Shown in pieces: positions 24,540-37,900 of a DNA stretch of 64,000 bases. The DNA lies in the NCBI GenBank assembly GCA_905331475.1, contig CAJNYU010001450.1, positions 22,654 through 86,653 of the forward strand, given 5' to 3'. Source of the stretch: Rotaria socialis. Its lineage: Eukaryota > Rotifera > Eurotatoria > Philodinida > Philodinidae. Below the pieces are notes generated by a model. The model did not search any database. It was not told where the DNA came from and saw only the letters and a list, made by a program, of their open reading frames with translations. The number at the start of each line of letters is the position of its first letter. Position 1 is the stretch's first letter. The translations under genes and the position numbers were made by a program.

Positions 24540-25223
24540 CAGAAACCGTCCCGTGTTAGATAAAAATGACAAGTCTTAAATAAAGCATAAGAAAATCAAT
24601 TATTATTAAATGCATGATTTTTATTTAATTTTTCTTGTAACGACGTATGATAAGCCACCTAGAAGATCAGATGCGTAAATGCGCTTTTTAATCGTATTCG
24701 GTTGTTGCATTTATCGTAGACTACTGCTTTTTAAAAGTTGTATGTAGATAAAAATATTGTCCACTCTATTGACTAGTAACGTATTTGACAAGTTAGATCT
24801 CTCTTTGTGTTTGATATATATTTTCATTTGGCGCCTCATTTACATAATTTTTGAAAGCAGAAATGTTTTACTCGACATTTTGATATTTCGATATTTTGAT
24901 TTTCGGCGTTTTTCAGGAGAATACTTTAATAAGGAGGAGGCGACAAAATCTCACTCTTCAACTTACACTCATAATTTTCTTCGAAAATATGCGTGAATTT
25001 CACAAAACTTCATGAATCCGTAGCTCTAACTTCTTTTTATTTGTTCATATCGAATTAGATTTAAACCACTCTTTTTCAATGGTATAAACATGCGATGCTA
25101 TTGGGTAATTTAGAAGTTGGACAAAAATCTACTCTTATGTTCATTCATAACCTACTCGTAAGCATAGACTAAACTGAATAATGAAGTTATATGATATTAT
25201 ATCGATCAGCGCGTTTTGCGATA
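24540..25223. other. Intergenic, no gene seen
   Basis: AT-rich sequence; a 79-codon frame at 24757-24996 lacks a motif. Confidence 0.5.
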
Positions 25224-26025
25224 TAGAGTGGTAGATCCAAATTCCATCACTGATTTTGAAAAGTTCCAGTAAAACCTCTATATTTCCGCTTCCTGAAGTC
25301 TGTTTGAGCTGATTTTTAGATTCCGGAATAGACAAAACATTTTTCTATCGAATTGTATAATTTTCATCAAGATACGATTCGTTTTGAGTGAGCAGCAACA
25401 AAGATACAAACACCTACTTTGATTTTTGTTCCGTTCTGCCCATGTCTTAATTACATCATTCCAGCCAAAATGCATAGGATTGGCATAAAAAACATGTTTT
25501 CAGTCAGAATATCATAATTTTTTCGAAGGAAAATTACATCATTTGATTCAAGAGATCAAGCTCTATCGATTGATATGTTTCTTATTACGAATAAATATAT
25601 CTTTTATATATTTTTTCTCGTAACAATCAACTTTTTCGTTTGATGCAATTTAGTAATGTAACGTAATTCCATCGCACCAGCTATTCGTCTTTCCTTATTT
25701 CATCATGTGATAGAAAATACATGTAAAATTGTCCATCATCAGTAATGAAAACATTGGCGCTAGTTCAACTACATAGTTTTACTAGACAATCTTTACAAAA
25801 AATGTAGCTGAACTCAGTGGCAATCTGTTAATGAAAAGTCANCTTTGTTGCTGCTCACTCAAAACGAATCGTATCTTGATGAAAATTATACAATTCGATA
25901 GAAAAATGTTTTGTCTATTCCGGAATCTAAAAATCAGCTCAAACGGACTTCGGGAAGCGGAGATATTCGATATTTTTTATCAGATTTGAATATCGTGATG
26001 GCATTTGGAACAACCACTCTATATA
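25224..26025. repeat. Large inverted repeat with identical 102-bp inner arms
   Basis: Positions 25302-25403 and 25843-25944 are perfect inverted copies (102 bp). Outside them the arms continue to the ATATAGAGTGG words near 25224 and 26020 but are much more diverged. The identical part on the right ends exactly at a single N (25842). Either this is a fold-back transposon of about 800 bp, or the inner identity is an assembly artefact. No coding sequence is seen. Confidence 0.7.
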
Positions 26026-29000
26026 TATATTAGTATTATCTTATTAGCAGAATTCTTTGAATGCATATTTGCATTATTATTATTTCAAACGGATATTTAA
26101 AGCGTTCTGTACAACGAACTTTCTCGCGATTTTGAAGAAGTAAGCGGTAATATCTATATAAGCACAGGATAACTAAATTGAGAATGTAGACATAATTGGA
26201 TCAAATCACAGCGTCTGGCGATATCGACACAAGCTTTACATAATTAGTTTTTAGAAACATTAACAGTTAACATAAAAGTCAGTGAGTTAGACATTTGTCT
26301 ACTCATAGATCAACTTTTCATTAAAAATAGAAGCATTCATTTTCATACTTCTTCTCATCATCATGAATATATGATTTCCTCTGTTTCTATCAGGAAGGAA
26401 AGTCGTGCTAACTTACTATTGTGCTACCCAATAATTGGTTTTTTAATATATAAACATTGTTTTGACATTTCTCTCTGCTTACCTAGGTATTGTTACACTT
26501 TCCTAAATCAAAAAGGAACTTCATGTCTTACAGCCGACAAGTCAATATATATGTGGCAGGCGAGTTTGGAATAGTTTTTCTCTTAATTTTTTTAATAGAA
26601 TTTTTGTTGAGATCTGACTTTAGAAATTCTTATATTTAGAATTATTCCTTGCATCTTTTTACAATGAGCTTTTAAATAATTCGACTCTGTCTATTTTTTA
26701 AACTATGGGGCCATTGAATTTATCTGAGAAATATTTCTTCTCTATTCTGTTTTTCTATAATCTGTTATCACGAGCAGAAGAAAAAGAAAAATATATTTTT
26801 TCGATTAATCATTTTTTTCGCGCATTCCAATCTCAACTGAATTTCTCATGTCAACTATGACATATATTTCATGCTACATTCGCTTTAAAAAGATTCTTTT
26901 GATTGAGATGCTAATTCATTATCTTCACGTTGAAGTTTGTTGGAACACTGAGTCATCGCTGCTACATTCTTTATCGTTAGCTGTTTCTGCAGGAGCTTAC
27001 AAGATTAGCTTTATCATAGCTGATCTCACCATAATCATCTGAACTGGTGAGTTCATGGCTCGATTTTGAGACATACTCTCAGTTCATTCAACAAATAATC
27101 GCTTAGATGTTGTCATAGCATTTGACATGTGTTGTTTCTCGCTTTGCAATAAAGTCTAGGAATTTTTATTTATCATACTCTTAACTTAGATGTTAGTTGT
27201 TTTGTTGTTCCAATGTAGTCAATCTTTGTTGATTTATTTTGACAAATTTATTCACTTGAATCTCTTTCTGATACTGAAAGTGGGAGACAATAGTAATACT
27301 ACAAACGATTTTTCAATATATATATATATGTTTACTTGCATTTTGTAACGTAAAGATAACAGTAAATCAGCCAGGTAATAAAAAAAAGGAAATGAAATTT
27401 AACAAGCACTTCTACTCTCTACCAATTTTGACAACTGATAAAGGCAATATGGTATATGTCGAACTAACATGAAACGTTTTTATACTTTAATTCAAACGCA
27501 TGAGAACACCAATAAAATGGTGTTACAATCAAACAGTGTTAGTCTTCTTTGTTTTCTGAATTCTTTTTCTGTGATCTTTTTCTTCTTAAGTTCCTGGGGA
27601 CATCTCGCGCAGCCTAATAAGACGCTTGAAGAAGCAAAAAATGAGAAAAAGTAAGAAAATTATCGTAAATCTACTAGTTGGAAGCAGAAGACAAAAAAAC
27701 GGAGTATACGATGCTAGGGGGCATCACTTTTTATAGAAGCGAGAGAAGCTGACTAACCGAGCGAGCGTAGATGAAAGAATATGAGATGTGAAAAGAATGT
27801 TTTTCCCATGATTATGTGTGATGGTAGAACATATCATGTAGTTAGCATCTTACCATCCAGAAATAGTTCGGCAATGATTGCTGTTAATGCATGAAGACAT
27901 CGAGATTTGAAAACCTAAAATTTAAAAAAATGTGATGATCTCTTAAAAATAAACATCTATATTTCGAACAATGATTTCATAGTAAGCGCTCTATTAATAT
28001 ATGCATATTAGTTGGAAATTAAATATTTCTTAAAATAACGTTTTTCTTTTTTAATTTTTATGCTACCACGAGATGAGAACCGTATTAAATCTTAGTGCGA
28101 CAAATATCATGCTCAATTGTATTGTGAGACTCTTCAAGGCGTTTGATGATTTATACGCTATATATTTGTAAGATTACCGAAAAGTGAGTTTGTTCAAGAA
28201 TCTTATAACACCACTTAGTACAAGATGTGTCAAATTATGACTTCCTGTATGGTTCTTTCTAATGTAATAGCACTTTGTATCGAATATTTTACCCTAATAT
28301 GTGAATATATCACTGCAGAACTTCTTGATGGCGGCTCTCAACCCTTTACAAAAACCAAAGGAGTCCTAGATAAATAGGCTAAACAGTGCAATCTTGGACT
28401 AGGGATTATCAATAGCAGCAGTAAAACTAGTATAAATCGGTGAAAGCAACGTTTGTAAATTTTCTGTTTGCAACGTTCAAAGAGGTCCTATTGAAGAAAT
28501 CACGGAGTATTTTAGTTTCTGTATCGAATCCAGAAAGATTCCCTAAGCAAAATTAATTACTTTTGCACATAGATAGCGCTGACTCCAATCATGATTCTAT
28601 CAAAGGAACCATTGTGGAATTCCTTAAAGTCTGTTCTTCTTTATAAGAATGAATAGCAAGTTCTTATGACTCATTATGAATCTAAAAGAATATATTATTG
28701 TGCTACATGTGTAATTCAGTTCTTATCGATAATTTCTCAAGTATCTCGAAGACTATGATTTCTGTTATTCAAGAGAATTTCAGTTGCATATTAAATAGTT
28801 TTTATAGTATAGCTTTATGTGATAGATGAAAATAACCCGCAGTAAGATGAACCTTTAGATCAACACCTGAATATACGCAAGAAAGGTATGTGTTGAATTC
28901 TTTATATGATGAAAGGGGATCACTTCAACAATAGAATAAAATTAAGTGAATTTACAGAGAGGAGAAAAAAGTGATTTATCACTGAATAGTTCAGTACAGT

Positions 29001-29175
29001 ATTACTCTTGGTATTTTGTTGTATCATAATTACACCACTAACATTAGCTACTATCATCAATATTCTCAATTACACAAAAATTTAATTTACACCTTAGATT
29101 TTGAAAAATTCTGCATACACTTAAGAGCAGCACGAAACTATATATTTCAGTGAAATATAAGCTCGACAGTTGGAA
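26026..29175. other. Intergenic stretch before the GT32 gene
   Basis: No gene is supported. A 61-codon plus-strand ATG frame at 27469-27654 encodes a hydrophobic stretch and ends next to a GTAAGA donor-like site, but no following exon was found. A short TA run lies near 27320. Confidence 0.5.
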
Positions 29176-30192
29176 ATGTCTATTCGGCGAAAGCGAACTA
29201 CAATGTGCATTTGCATATTCATCATTATAATCTTTCTACTATTAATTCAAACTGTACGCTATATATTCAGACGTCGTTCTCCAATTAAATATGTAGACGA
29301 GGCAGATTTATCTCGATTTGGAAATGTTTCGTGGCCTCAACAACGTATACCGCGTGTGATTCATCAAACATATCGTACGTATGATGTACCTGAAATATGG
29401 AACTCAACGGTACAGTCAGTGATGAAGATGAATGTGGGCGATTTTGAGTATCGCCGATGGTCTCATTCGGACATGGATGCATTTGTTCGACAGCGTGAAC
29501 CTGACTTCTATAGAAATACTTTTGTCCATTATGCATATGATATGCAACGAATAGACTCATTTCGGTACGTACTAATGTATCACATAGGTGGAATCTACAT
29601 CGACATGGATAGTGCTTGCTATCGTCCTCTTCGAGAATTTGTCGCCACTCTGGAAGCACTTGATCCAAGCTCACCTTATCTTGCTCTTTTTCCTGCTGAA
29701 GATGCATTCGGCGTTCAAACGGACTTCATTGCTGCTACTCCCGGACATCCAATATATAAACAGTTTATTTCACAATTACCTCTGTTTCATCACTACTTTC
29801 TCATTCATCATATCACAATACTACTTAGTGCTGGACCACTCTTTGCTACTTTTCAAGAGCGCTTTTTTCGTCAGACGGATCAACAAGTTGTACGAATATT
29901 GAAAAATAAAATCTATACCACTGAGTTTTGGAAAACAAATGGAGGTACATGGTTTGGTCGCGATACTCTGTTCATATTATACATCTATTATAACAGCAAG
30001 CGTCTTCTTGGATACTTAATTATTTTGGCTATCTGGCTTGCTATTTTTTTCATTGGGATCATCATTTACAGACGATGGCGAAGCCACTGTCCCAAGAGTC
30101 TAACTATGATACAAGTCAATCAGTACCCGTTATTGAAAAATTCCCCATTACGCTTGATACGATTGAAGCAGAAAGAAAGTCGACCGGAATAG
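29176..30192 (+). CDS. GT32-type glycosyltransferase (SUR1/CSH1-like)
   Basis: Intronless gene of 338 aa, probably a Golgi type II/multipass sugar transferase of the DXD family that includes fungal inositol-phosphoceramide mannosyltransferases. An N-terminal hydrophobic anchor lies at about 11-27. The catalytic domain begins with IPRVIHQTYRTYDVPEIW, the family's IPkiIHQ motif. The metal-binding DxD is in GGIYIDMDSACYRPL (D143, D145). It continues with the typical substrate-domain words DFIAATPGHPIY and, near the end, TNGGTWFGRD. A second helix (about 277-298) precedes a basic tail. I chose ATG 29176; the frame opens two codons earlier only with TTG. Acceptor substrate cannot be read from sequence. 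Lack of introns among spliced neighbours would fit retroposition or horizontal transfer, but this is inference. Confidence 0.88.
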   Translation: MSIRRKRTTMCICIFIIIIFLLLIQTVRYIFRRRSPIKYVDEADLSRFGNVSWPQQRIPRVIHQTYRTYDVPEIWNSTVQSVMKMNVGDFEYRRWSHSDMDAFVRQREPDFYRNTFVHYAYDMQRIDSFRYVLMYHIGGIYIDMDSACYRPLREFVATLEALDPSSPYLALFPAEDAFGVQTDFIAATPGHPIYKQFISQLPLFHHYFLIHHITILLSAGPLFATFQERFFRQTDQQVVRILKNKIYTTEFWKTNGGTWFGRDTLFILYIYYNSKRLLGYLIILAIWLAIFFIGIIIYRRWRSHCPKSLTMIQVNQYPLLKNSPLRLIRLKQKESRPE

Positions 30193-31504
30193 ACATCTTA
30201 TTTTCATAGAAACAAACATACAGATATTCTAGCCAGAAGTTTTCTTTTGAAAACTTATTGACGTGACTCTGACTTGAACATCTACATCAAAACACAAATG
30301 AATGAATGATGGGCGTACAAGATAGTCTATCAACTAAAGACTTCAATCTGAATGGTCTCGTATGTTTTCCCTATGATTATATTTTTGCTCCTATTTTCTC
30401 AGATATATACTTTTTATTGCTGTTAAATTGCTACTCTTCTGTTGCACATCACTTCTTTATATTTTATCTACATTGCTTTTTTTTCGTGCGAATACACTTC
30501 TATCAAAATAGAGTCAAACGATTATTTAGCATTATATTTTGGCATAGATCATTTGTATCGCTAGTTATTTATAACATATATTTCTCATAAGACCCAGAAG
30601 ATTATAGAACTTATATAGATGTACAAAGCAATGTCTCTATACGATGACCATTTAGTCAATGTCTAAAACTTATAAATCAGTTCGCACGTAACCTCAATAT
30701 CAATTGGCTCAATCAAATATAAAAGATTTTTACTATCAGTGCCAACTTATCTTATTTTTTTTTCGGTAGCATTTATTTGAAAAAAAAATGTTTCAGCAAC
30801 ACATGATTGAAATATTCGAAGAGAATCTAGTGAGGAGACAATTATTTTATGTAGCCCTATGAAATTGAAGAAGAATCAATTAGAAAAATGCGCTGAGCAG
30901 ATTCTAATAGTTAGATAAGCAGATTTCCAACTGTACTGAAAATGTGAATCTGTACATGATGCAAAATATTCTATTAGATAAAGAAAAATTATCAAACAAA
31001 TATAAAATTGTGTCTGCGCGTCTATCTATATAGTAGATATAGACTGGGATATTATAGCTATAACATTGAATATGTAATCGTAGGAGATTTTCTTCACATA
31101 AAAAGCTACTGAGACGAATAAATTGGTTCAAATAACTATTGAAAATCGCAACCTATAACTGGAACAGAACTAGATTGTAATCACTCTGGTGTGCCCGAAA
31201 CAGATATGAATAACTGAGGCTTTCATTCTTCTGGATAAGATAAAACACATGAAGAATAATACACGCGTCGTCGTAGTAGCCGATTGGATACAGTCTGACG
31301 GCTTTAAAGTGCGAGTATTGGCATTCTTATTTAAATAGAACTAAAATTTAATGATAATTTCCAACCAACAGTTTATTGATATTGATACGGACTCATGATA
31401 TTTATATGATGATACTAAATGAGTTTTTGTTTATAGCATTTCCATGGAATGATTATATTTGACATTTCATCATCAATAAGCTCTAATAAATAGTATCGTG
31501 AATT
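30193..31504. other. Intergenic between GT32 and FGFRL1-like genes
   Basis: The two genes converge here. A 94-codon hydrophobic frame (30306-30590) and a minus-strand frame (31131-30904) are not supported by motifs. Two overlapping minus-strand AATAAA hexamers at 31514-31505 may end the FGFRL1-like transcript, about 160 nt after its stop. Confidence 0.5.
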
Positions 31505-31673
31505 TTTATTTATTTAGAGATACAAGCTTTTAGTCAATTAAACAAAAAAAAAACAGAAAAGTTCTTATTGTACAAAAAAAACAAGATTCGACAGATTACC
31601 AACGTTTGAGGAAAACAAACAAAAGAGAAGTGATCTCTGTATCACTGTATACTATTTCATATGATTTTAGGGT

Positions 31674-34600
31674 TTAAAGAGCTTGGACTCGTGTATAATA
31701 TGGATTTGAGCTTGCTAGTGATGCTAGATCAGATGCAGTCGATGGACCATATCGTTGTTGCTGATATTGTCTATGAACTGGTATTGAATCTACACTATCG
31801 GCAAGATAATCGTTACTCGTGTGACTTTTTGCCGATGGAAACATAACATCATTATGATGAATTAATGGTTGTCGTGGTTTTATTGAAGATTTCAAAGTAT
31901 CAGTGCAAGGTGAGTGATGATGATGGTGATGATTATTATTATTATTATTATTATTATTTCGTCGGTGACGAGAATAACAAAATATTAAGAAAAGTATAAT
32001 ACCAAGAATAAGCAAAGGAATGACAATTGTATAGAGTAAAATATAAGAATCATTGGTTGGTGTCATTTTACCTGAAATCACAATATAATATATACGTAAA
32101 GCAATATATTTTGAAAAGTTGAACATGAACGTATATACATAGTTTTCAGTTTTTGATTATTTATTCATGTTTTTATCTAACGGAAAATTAGTGCTTTTCA
32201 AAATAGAGATTAATCTCTACCATGAGATGTTATCTGATTATATTTCTAGAACGATCAATAACACATTTTAGCTATCTATAGTATAATATATAAAAGCAGC
32301 AGTTCGTTCGGATGAATATCTAATCGTAAATAAAATGGTGCTCTTACACAACATATTACATCGCTTCTAGCCAATAATTTATGAATTCCATAATCGATTG
32401 ATTGACTATGAGAAAAACTTTTAAGCTCATACATTCTTCGGCAAAAAAAATAATTTTGCATCGGATATATTTAACACCATAAGAGTGAGGACATCTAAAA
32501 AGAATTTAGCGAAAAGAGCATGATAATATCTCTAGCTCTATACTATGACGTTTGTACGAATTACTCATTAAATTTTAAAGGTGAAAATGCGTAATTTGGA
32601 AAAATGAGTTTGAAAAAGTATATCACAATTTCGTTTTCTTAATTTTCACTTTTAAACGAAGGAAACTTTCACACTTCAAAAAATTACTAACAACAATACG
32701 TTAGTTAGAAAATAGTCATTGACTACGATTTAACTATTTAAATCAATATCCTCATGGAGATAGTATGTGGTTAGTCAGTATGCATGGGAAGCTTAAGTAA
32801 TTAAGCGGAAGGAACTCTGAGTCAGGCCGGCCTTCTGTCCAGAGCTGCAGCTAGTAATAGTTGTAGGGAAAATATTCGGCTCTTGAAACTGTCTCCGGAC
32901 AACACCCTATACTGAAAGGTAGCCGCAAGGCAAGGGTATTCTTTCTTTCTTTCTTTCTATTTAAATCGTTAACTCAAGAACACTATATCACAAAAGTAAT
33001 ATAAATGACCAAGTTTCTAACTTTCTTCCAACACGCTTATTTACATTGCGACTAATCTAACGAAACATATGCTGAAACCATTGTAAAAAATTTAGCCGAA
33101 ACTTTTCAATAATAATTTTAAATGCCTCTCAAATAAGTCGAACAATCATTTTTTCAACAAGTAAAGTCTAATAATGTCATTTCTATTGTTTTTACCTTCG
33201 TGAATATTGATAATATTAATTGAGGCCGTTTTATAGTTAGTAGCTTTATCATTTTGAATTAAACAAATGTATTGTCCACTGTCGTTTATATGTATTCGTG
33301 GAAAAACAAGTGGTTTTGAAAGAATATTATTCAAATATTGTTGTTTTATAGGTTGTTCAATCGTTTCGTATTGTTCAGAACCGAATACAATAGAATCAGG
33401 TCGAAATAATTGTTGATTTTCAATTTTTTTCAACCAATATATTTTTGTCATTGGATCGTTAGTTTGAACACGACAATTAAGTATTGCTACTTGCCCTACT
33501 TCAACAGTTAAATTTTGAGGATCATTACCAAAAAATTGTAGTCGCTCTAATACAGAAAAACAAATGGACACAAAATTTAAAAACAAAACATTGCAAGCTT
33601 TCAATACCGGTAACAATAAGAATATATGTAGAATTAATCGTGCCATACGAATTAAATAATTCACATGTATAGTTTCCAGTATCTGATTGACGTAAATCTT
33701 TGATATTTAATATTTGACTTCTACAAACACAGAATGATATTAACAAAACGAACAAAGATGTTCAAATCACACTTACTGAGTTATTCCAAATTCATCTTCG
33801 GATAATATTTTACCATTTTTTTTCCATCGTATTTCTGGTGTTGGTTTACCAGATGCTAAACACTTTAATTGGACCGTTGTGCCTTCTGGCTGAATAACTT
33901 TAGTTGATTCAATTTTACTTCTATCGTTTCGTGAAAGAAATTTAGGCGGTTCTATAATAGAAACGACATCATCGAAATACATTGAAAACTAATAGAAACT
34001 GACCACCATTAAATGATTTAACATCCCAAACTATCACACTTTCTTCTTCATTACTAAGAATACTATTCGATGATGTTTCATTTGCTAAAATAAACTTTTT
34101 CTCTGATAGAGAAGCAGAAGTGAAATGTAAGACAAATTCATACATTTAACATTAACTTGAAATTGTGCTTGCACACTACCAAATCCATTGACAACATTGC
34201 ATTTATACAGTCCGGCATCAGTTACATGTACACGATGGATTTTTAAAAGAAACCGTTTAATCAATAGATTCGCTGTTGTCCACATGGGATCTAAATCTTC
34301 ATTATTTTTCGACCATTGAACAGATAAATCAGATGTAACAGTAACTGGACAATGTAATTCAAGTGGTTCATTTTCATTGATTTCGACTGCTATTAGATTA
34401 GGTGTTTGTTTCAAAAGAACTGGTGGACCTAAATATTATGCACGTATAGAAAAGGCAGCGAAAAACCAACGATCGTTTTCAATTTAGCCACGATGATGGC
34501 TCTATTTGTAGAACATATCATGGCACGAAATAAACAAATGTAATTCAAACTGTAAGGCTGTAAAAACTCCACTCACTAATCCATAGTGTCAATAACTGAA

Positions 34601-34953
34601 ATTTTTTGTCATCATTGAACAAGACAAGCTGAAAATTATATATTGACATCTTTTTATTATCATTATTGCAAAGTAGAATTGGAGTGCTAACTTAAAGAAG
34701 TCATACGTAGCAGCCTACTATATATCTAATGATACATAAGACATTTTATTTTTCTTTCTCGTATGAACATCCAACTATATGATTAGTTCTATTGACATAG
34801 CAACTCTAATTTCAAACTAGACTATTATCATTATAAATGCCAAATAATGAAGCCATACATTTCGAAAAAAGAAAGTGGTATCTTATTCTACGTACCTCGA
34901 GCAATAATACTTTCGAGAAAAACAAACAACAAAACAAATAATATTGGATTCAT
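31674..34953 (-). CDS. FGFRL1-like kinase-less FGF receptor
   Basis: Single-pass receptor of the cell surface resembling vertebrate FGFRL1 (and planarian nou-darake), which binds FGF ligands but lacks a tyrosine kinase. Exons 34953-34896, 34428-34144, 34084-34007, 33951-33777, 33720-33608, 33546-33196 and 32071-31674 join in phase to 485 aa (human FGFRL1 is about 504). A signal peptide (MNPILFVLLFVFLESIIA) is followed by Ig1 ending in DAGLYKCNVVNGFGSV, a Ser/acidic linker, Ig2 (VQLKCLASGKPTPEIRWKKN to DTGNYTCELFNSYG) and Ig3 (AILNCRVQ, then YLNNIL and DSGQYICL). A helix spans about 364-386. The short tail has nine Asn, six His and Ser/Pro-rich sequence; a His-rich tail also occurs in vertebrate FGFRL1. 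Orthology is well supported by Ig sequence and architecture, but no search was run. Confidence 0.87.
32786..32958. mobile_element. SINE-like or LINE 3'-end insert in an FGFRL1-like intron
   Basis: A compact block, clearly richer in GC than its surroundings, sits in the 1.1-kb intron 33195-32072. It contains GGCCGGCCTTCTGTCCAGAG and ends in a (TTCT)n tail at about 32938-32958. A short GC-richer body with a simple-repeat tail is typical of SINEs or truncated LINE 3' ends. I could not recognise tRNA A and B boxes with confidence. Confidence 0.5.
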
Positions 34954-37900
34954 TTGTTTTGGAAATGAGATGAAATCTAAAATGAAATGAAAACAATTCA
35001 ACAAGACAATCGACTGTATCGTAATACAACACGTTTTCTCTAAGAATAACAAATACCAAAGTTCAGTTAAATAAAAACATTTTTAATCAGCATAAAAAAG
35101 GAAGAAAAAATTCCAGATAAAAGAAGATGATCAATGCAAATATACACGCTATCCGTTGGATATATGCTCACATAATGTCTTATCAGTTATCTCTCATGAT
35201 AGCGAGAATATGCAATCAGTAGAACGATTATAATCTTATGTCTGTTTACAATATCTTGCCATTTCATACCGACATAGATAATTGTCTTTGTATACAGTCA
35301 TCAGATTAAAGAATATTTCATCATTCGAGCCTCTTTGGTTCACTTGAAACGTTCTGTTAATGAACCAAGAGATATACTTCTTATTCAAATCAAAATAAGT
35401 TAAATCGGACAGCTAACGTGTGCACTCGTCAAGCATATAATCTTGAATCAATAGATTCATTGATCATCATTACCTGTTCGTATACTGATCATGGCCTAGT
35501 TAGATGAATACATGGGAAGAAAAGATAATAGAGGAGTGAACATCCGTGACTTGTTGTTATGAATTAATATAAAAAAAATGAAACTGTTCACATAGAAGTT
35601 TATTTACTTTAATTTAATATTTGAAAATCATGAAATTAAAGCCGTACTTTTCTCATATTCACCAATAAACTTATGCACATTCTCAAAACCACACATGGCT
35701 ACTATTATAGAGAAATATGAGAGAGAGAGAGAAATAATCTATTGCATATGTCTGCAAAAAAATTGAACGTTGATAACAGCAAGGCTTTTTATTTTCAGTT
35801 ATTCAAATTTATTTCTCCATGATCAACATTGATACGAAATGGAAATGACTTACTTAGTACCATCTAGGGGTTTTTCTCGTTTTAGTGAGTGTCCGATTGT
35901 CAGATCAACATGGAGTGTGAAATCTTTACTCGATAAAACTATATTGACCTATATTGTGTTGATGAAAATGACGATAGTAGTTATCGAGTGAGTTGATATA
36001 TATATATATATATATACATATGTGTGTGCCTATAACACTGTACGGGGAGAAGAAGAGAACAAGTGGACACGCGATGACGAGACCGTAGTTATGAACAGAG
36101 AGAAAGAAAAAATATAGGAGATACTGAAAGAGAAATAGTTATACAGAGAGGCAATAATCAATCAGACGAGAGAGAGAGAGAGAAAAGAATAAGGAAAGTG
36201 ACAGACGAGTACATTATTCGTAAATAGAGAAAGAAAAGATCTAAGTAATGCCATGAGAAGTGCCAATCAACAAATTGAATGGAATTAAGCTAGTAGAAAC
36301 AATTTTCCATGGTTTTGATCATCTAATGAATATGATGATGGGCTACTTAGAATAAAAATGAGTGCATAGTGAATATTGAATTTCACTATCTTAACGGCTT
36401 CTTTCTTACATGAACATACAATTAATGGGTCGCTAAACTTATCAACTTCATCAAAGCATAATAAATACAAAAAAATGATCGGCAATTATTGTTAAATGCA
36501 CGATAAATGACACAGATAAATTGAAGATTACCATATTATAATCATCATTCAATAGAATGGGAAAAGTTCATGTTTTAACAATATCTATCTATTAGTCAAT
36601 CGATGCAATGTTGTTTTTGGTGGATTCGATAACAAACCATTATCGTTTTTATTTTTGTTTTGGCGAACTATATTTACATGAGACAATTAGCTAAGATGAT
36701 TGATAATTCGGAAGTTAAAACATATGCAATATTTACTCATACTGCAGGTACAAAATCACGAGTATATGTGAATTATGATCGTTCTGCCTTTATCACATTT
36801 ATTAAATATTCATATAATATAGACATTCAATTGACACATTTTGTTTGGTTTTCTTCTTTAAGAATTCTCACTTTAAAACAAAAAAAAACAATGACATCAT
36901 ATGCTATTTGTCAGCTACTTTTTTTTCTCCTTCTTTAATCATTCAACGTCTTATTATCATCATCGACGACAGTGGACTAATCCATTTCTACATCATTTTA
37001 AGATGATGTGTTGAAATACGAGTTGCTTTCATCTATTCAAATACCTACGCAGTGTTAGTCTAATAACTTGAGTATACATGAATGTAATTTTCTTTCTATA
37101 AGTGTTATTGTTCAATCATCATATGATTATAGAACGATTGGAAGAAATATCGACCACATATAGCAACAAAAAACAAAATAGCAGAAAAAAAATTGTTATT
37201 ATTTTTTCAAGTGCTTTTTGTTTAAGTTGAGACTGGCGTCATATCCATGTATAAACTGTTAAGAAAACAACAGAACAGATAATCATTCTGCTGTTTTAAG
37301 ATAAACAAATTTATACTCAAATGCAAATGAACAATGACGATGATGAATAGATGAACAGACGAAAGCTAAATGGACAAACAATACAGATATAGCAACTAGC
37401 CAAAAAAATGAAGAGCATCGCTCGACCTTTTTTTCTTATTCATCAGTATATAATTGAATGCAACAATCAGAATATGTGAAAAAAATTTGAATATATAATC
37501 ATTTTGAGGAAAATCTAATTTTATATTCAATCAGCTTCTTATGAAATTGTATCACTAATAATATCACTCGAGTTAAGATGAAATTGTTCAATGTGACTTA
37601 TATTGGGTGGCATAAAGCAGCGTTACTATGAAACATTCAATCTTTCAAACCAAGGGAAGCCCTCTGAGCTATCAGTGAGAAAAAAAATGATTGTCTGTTT
37701 TCGGTTTAAAGTGCGCATATTTACTTGTGCAATATTCAAAAAAAAAATATAATAATCTCAAAAGTCTTCTTATCGTGAAGTATGAAACCAGATTAGCATA
37801 TTTGATTACTTTAGTTTCAGTGTCTAGCACAGTATCGGTCTTGACGTCAAACGTATTATCGTAATCAATCGAAAGGACTTTGAACTTTTTGTCGTAATAT

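Noticed and set aside
27469-27654. Signal-peptide-like plus-strand exon
   Set aside because: A donor-like site follows, but no next exon could be found; the hydrophobic stretch may be chance.
29285-29707. 140-codon antisense frame in the GT32 gene
   Set aside because: Shadow of the real coding strand; no independent motif.
31921-31960. Triplet repeat as a microsatellite only
   Set aside because: It lies within the FGFRL1-like coding exon and encodes the Asn and His runs, so it is annotated as part of the gene.
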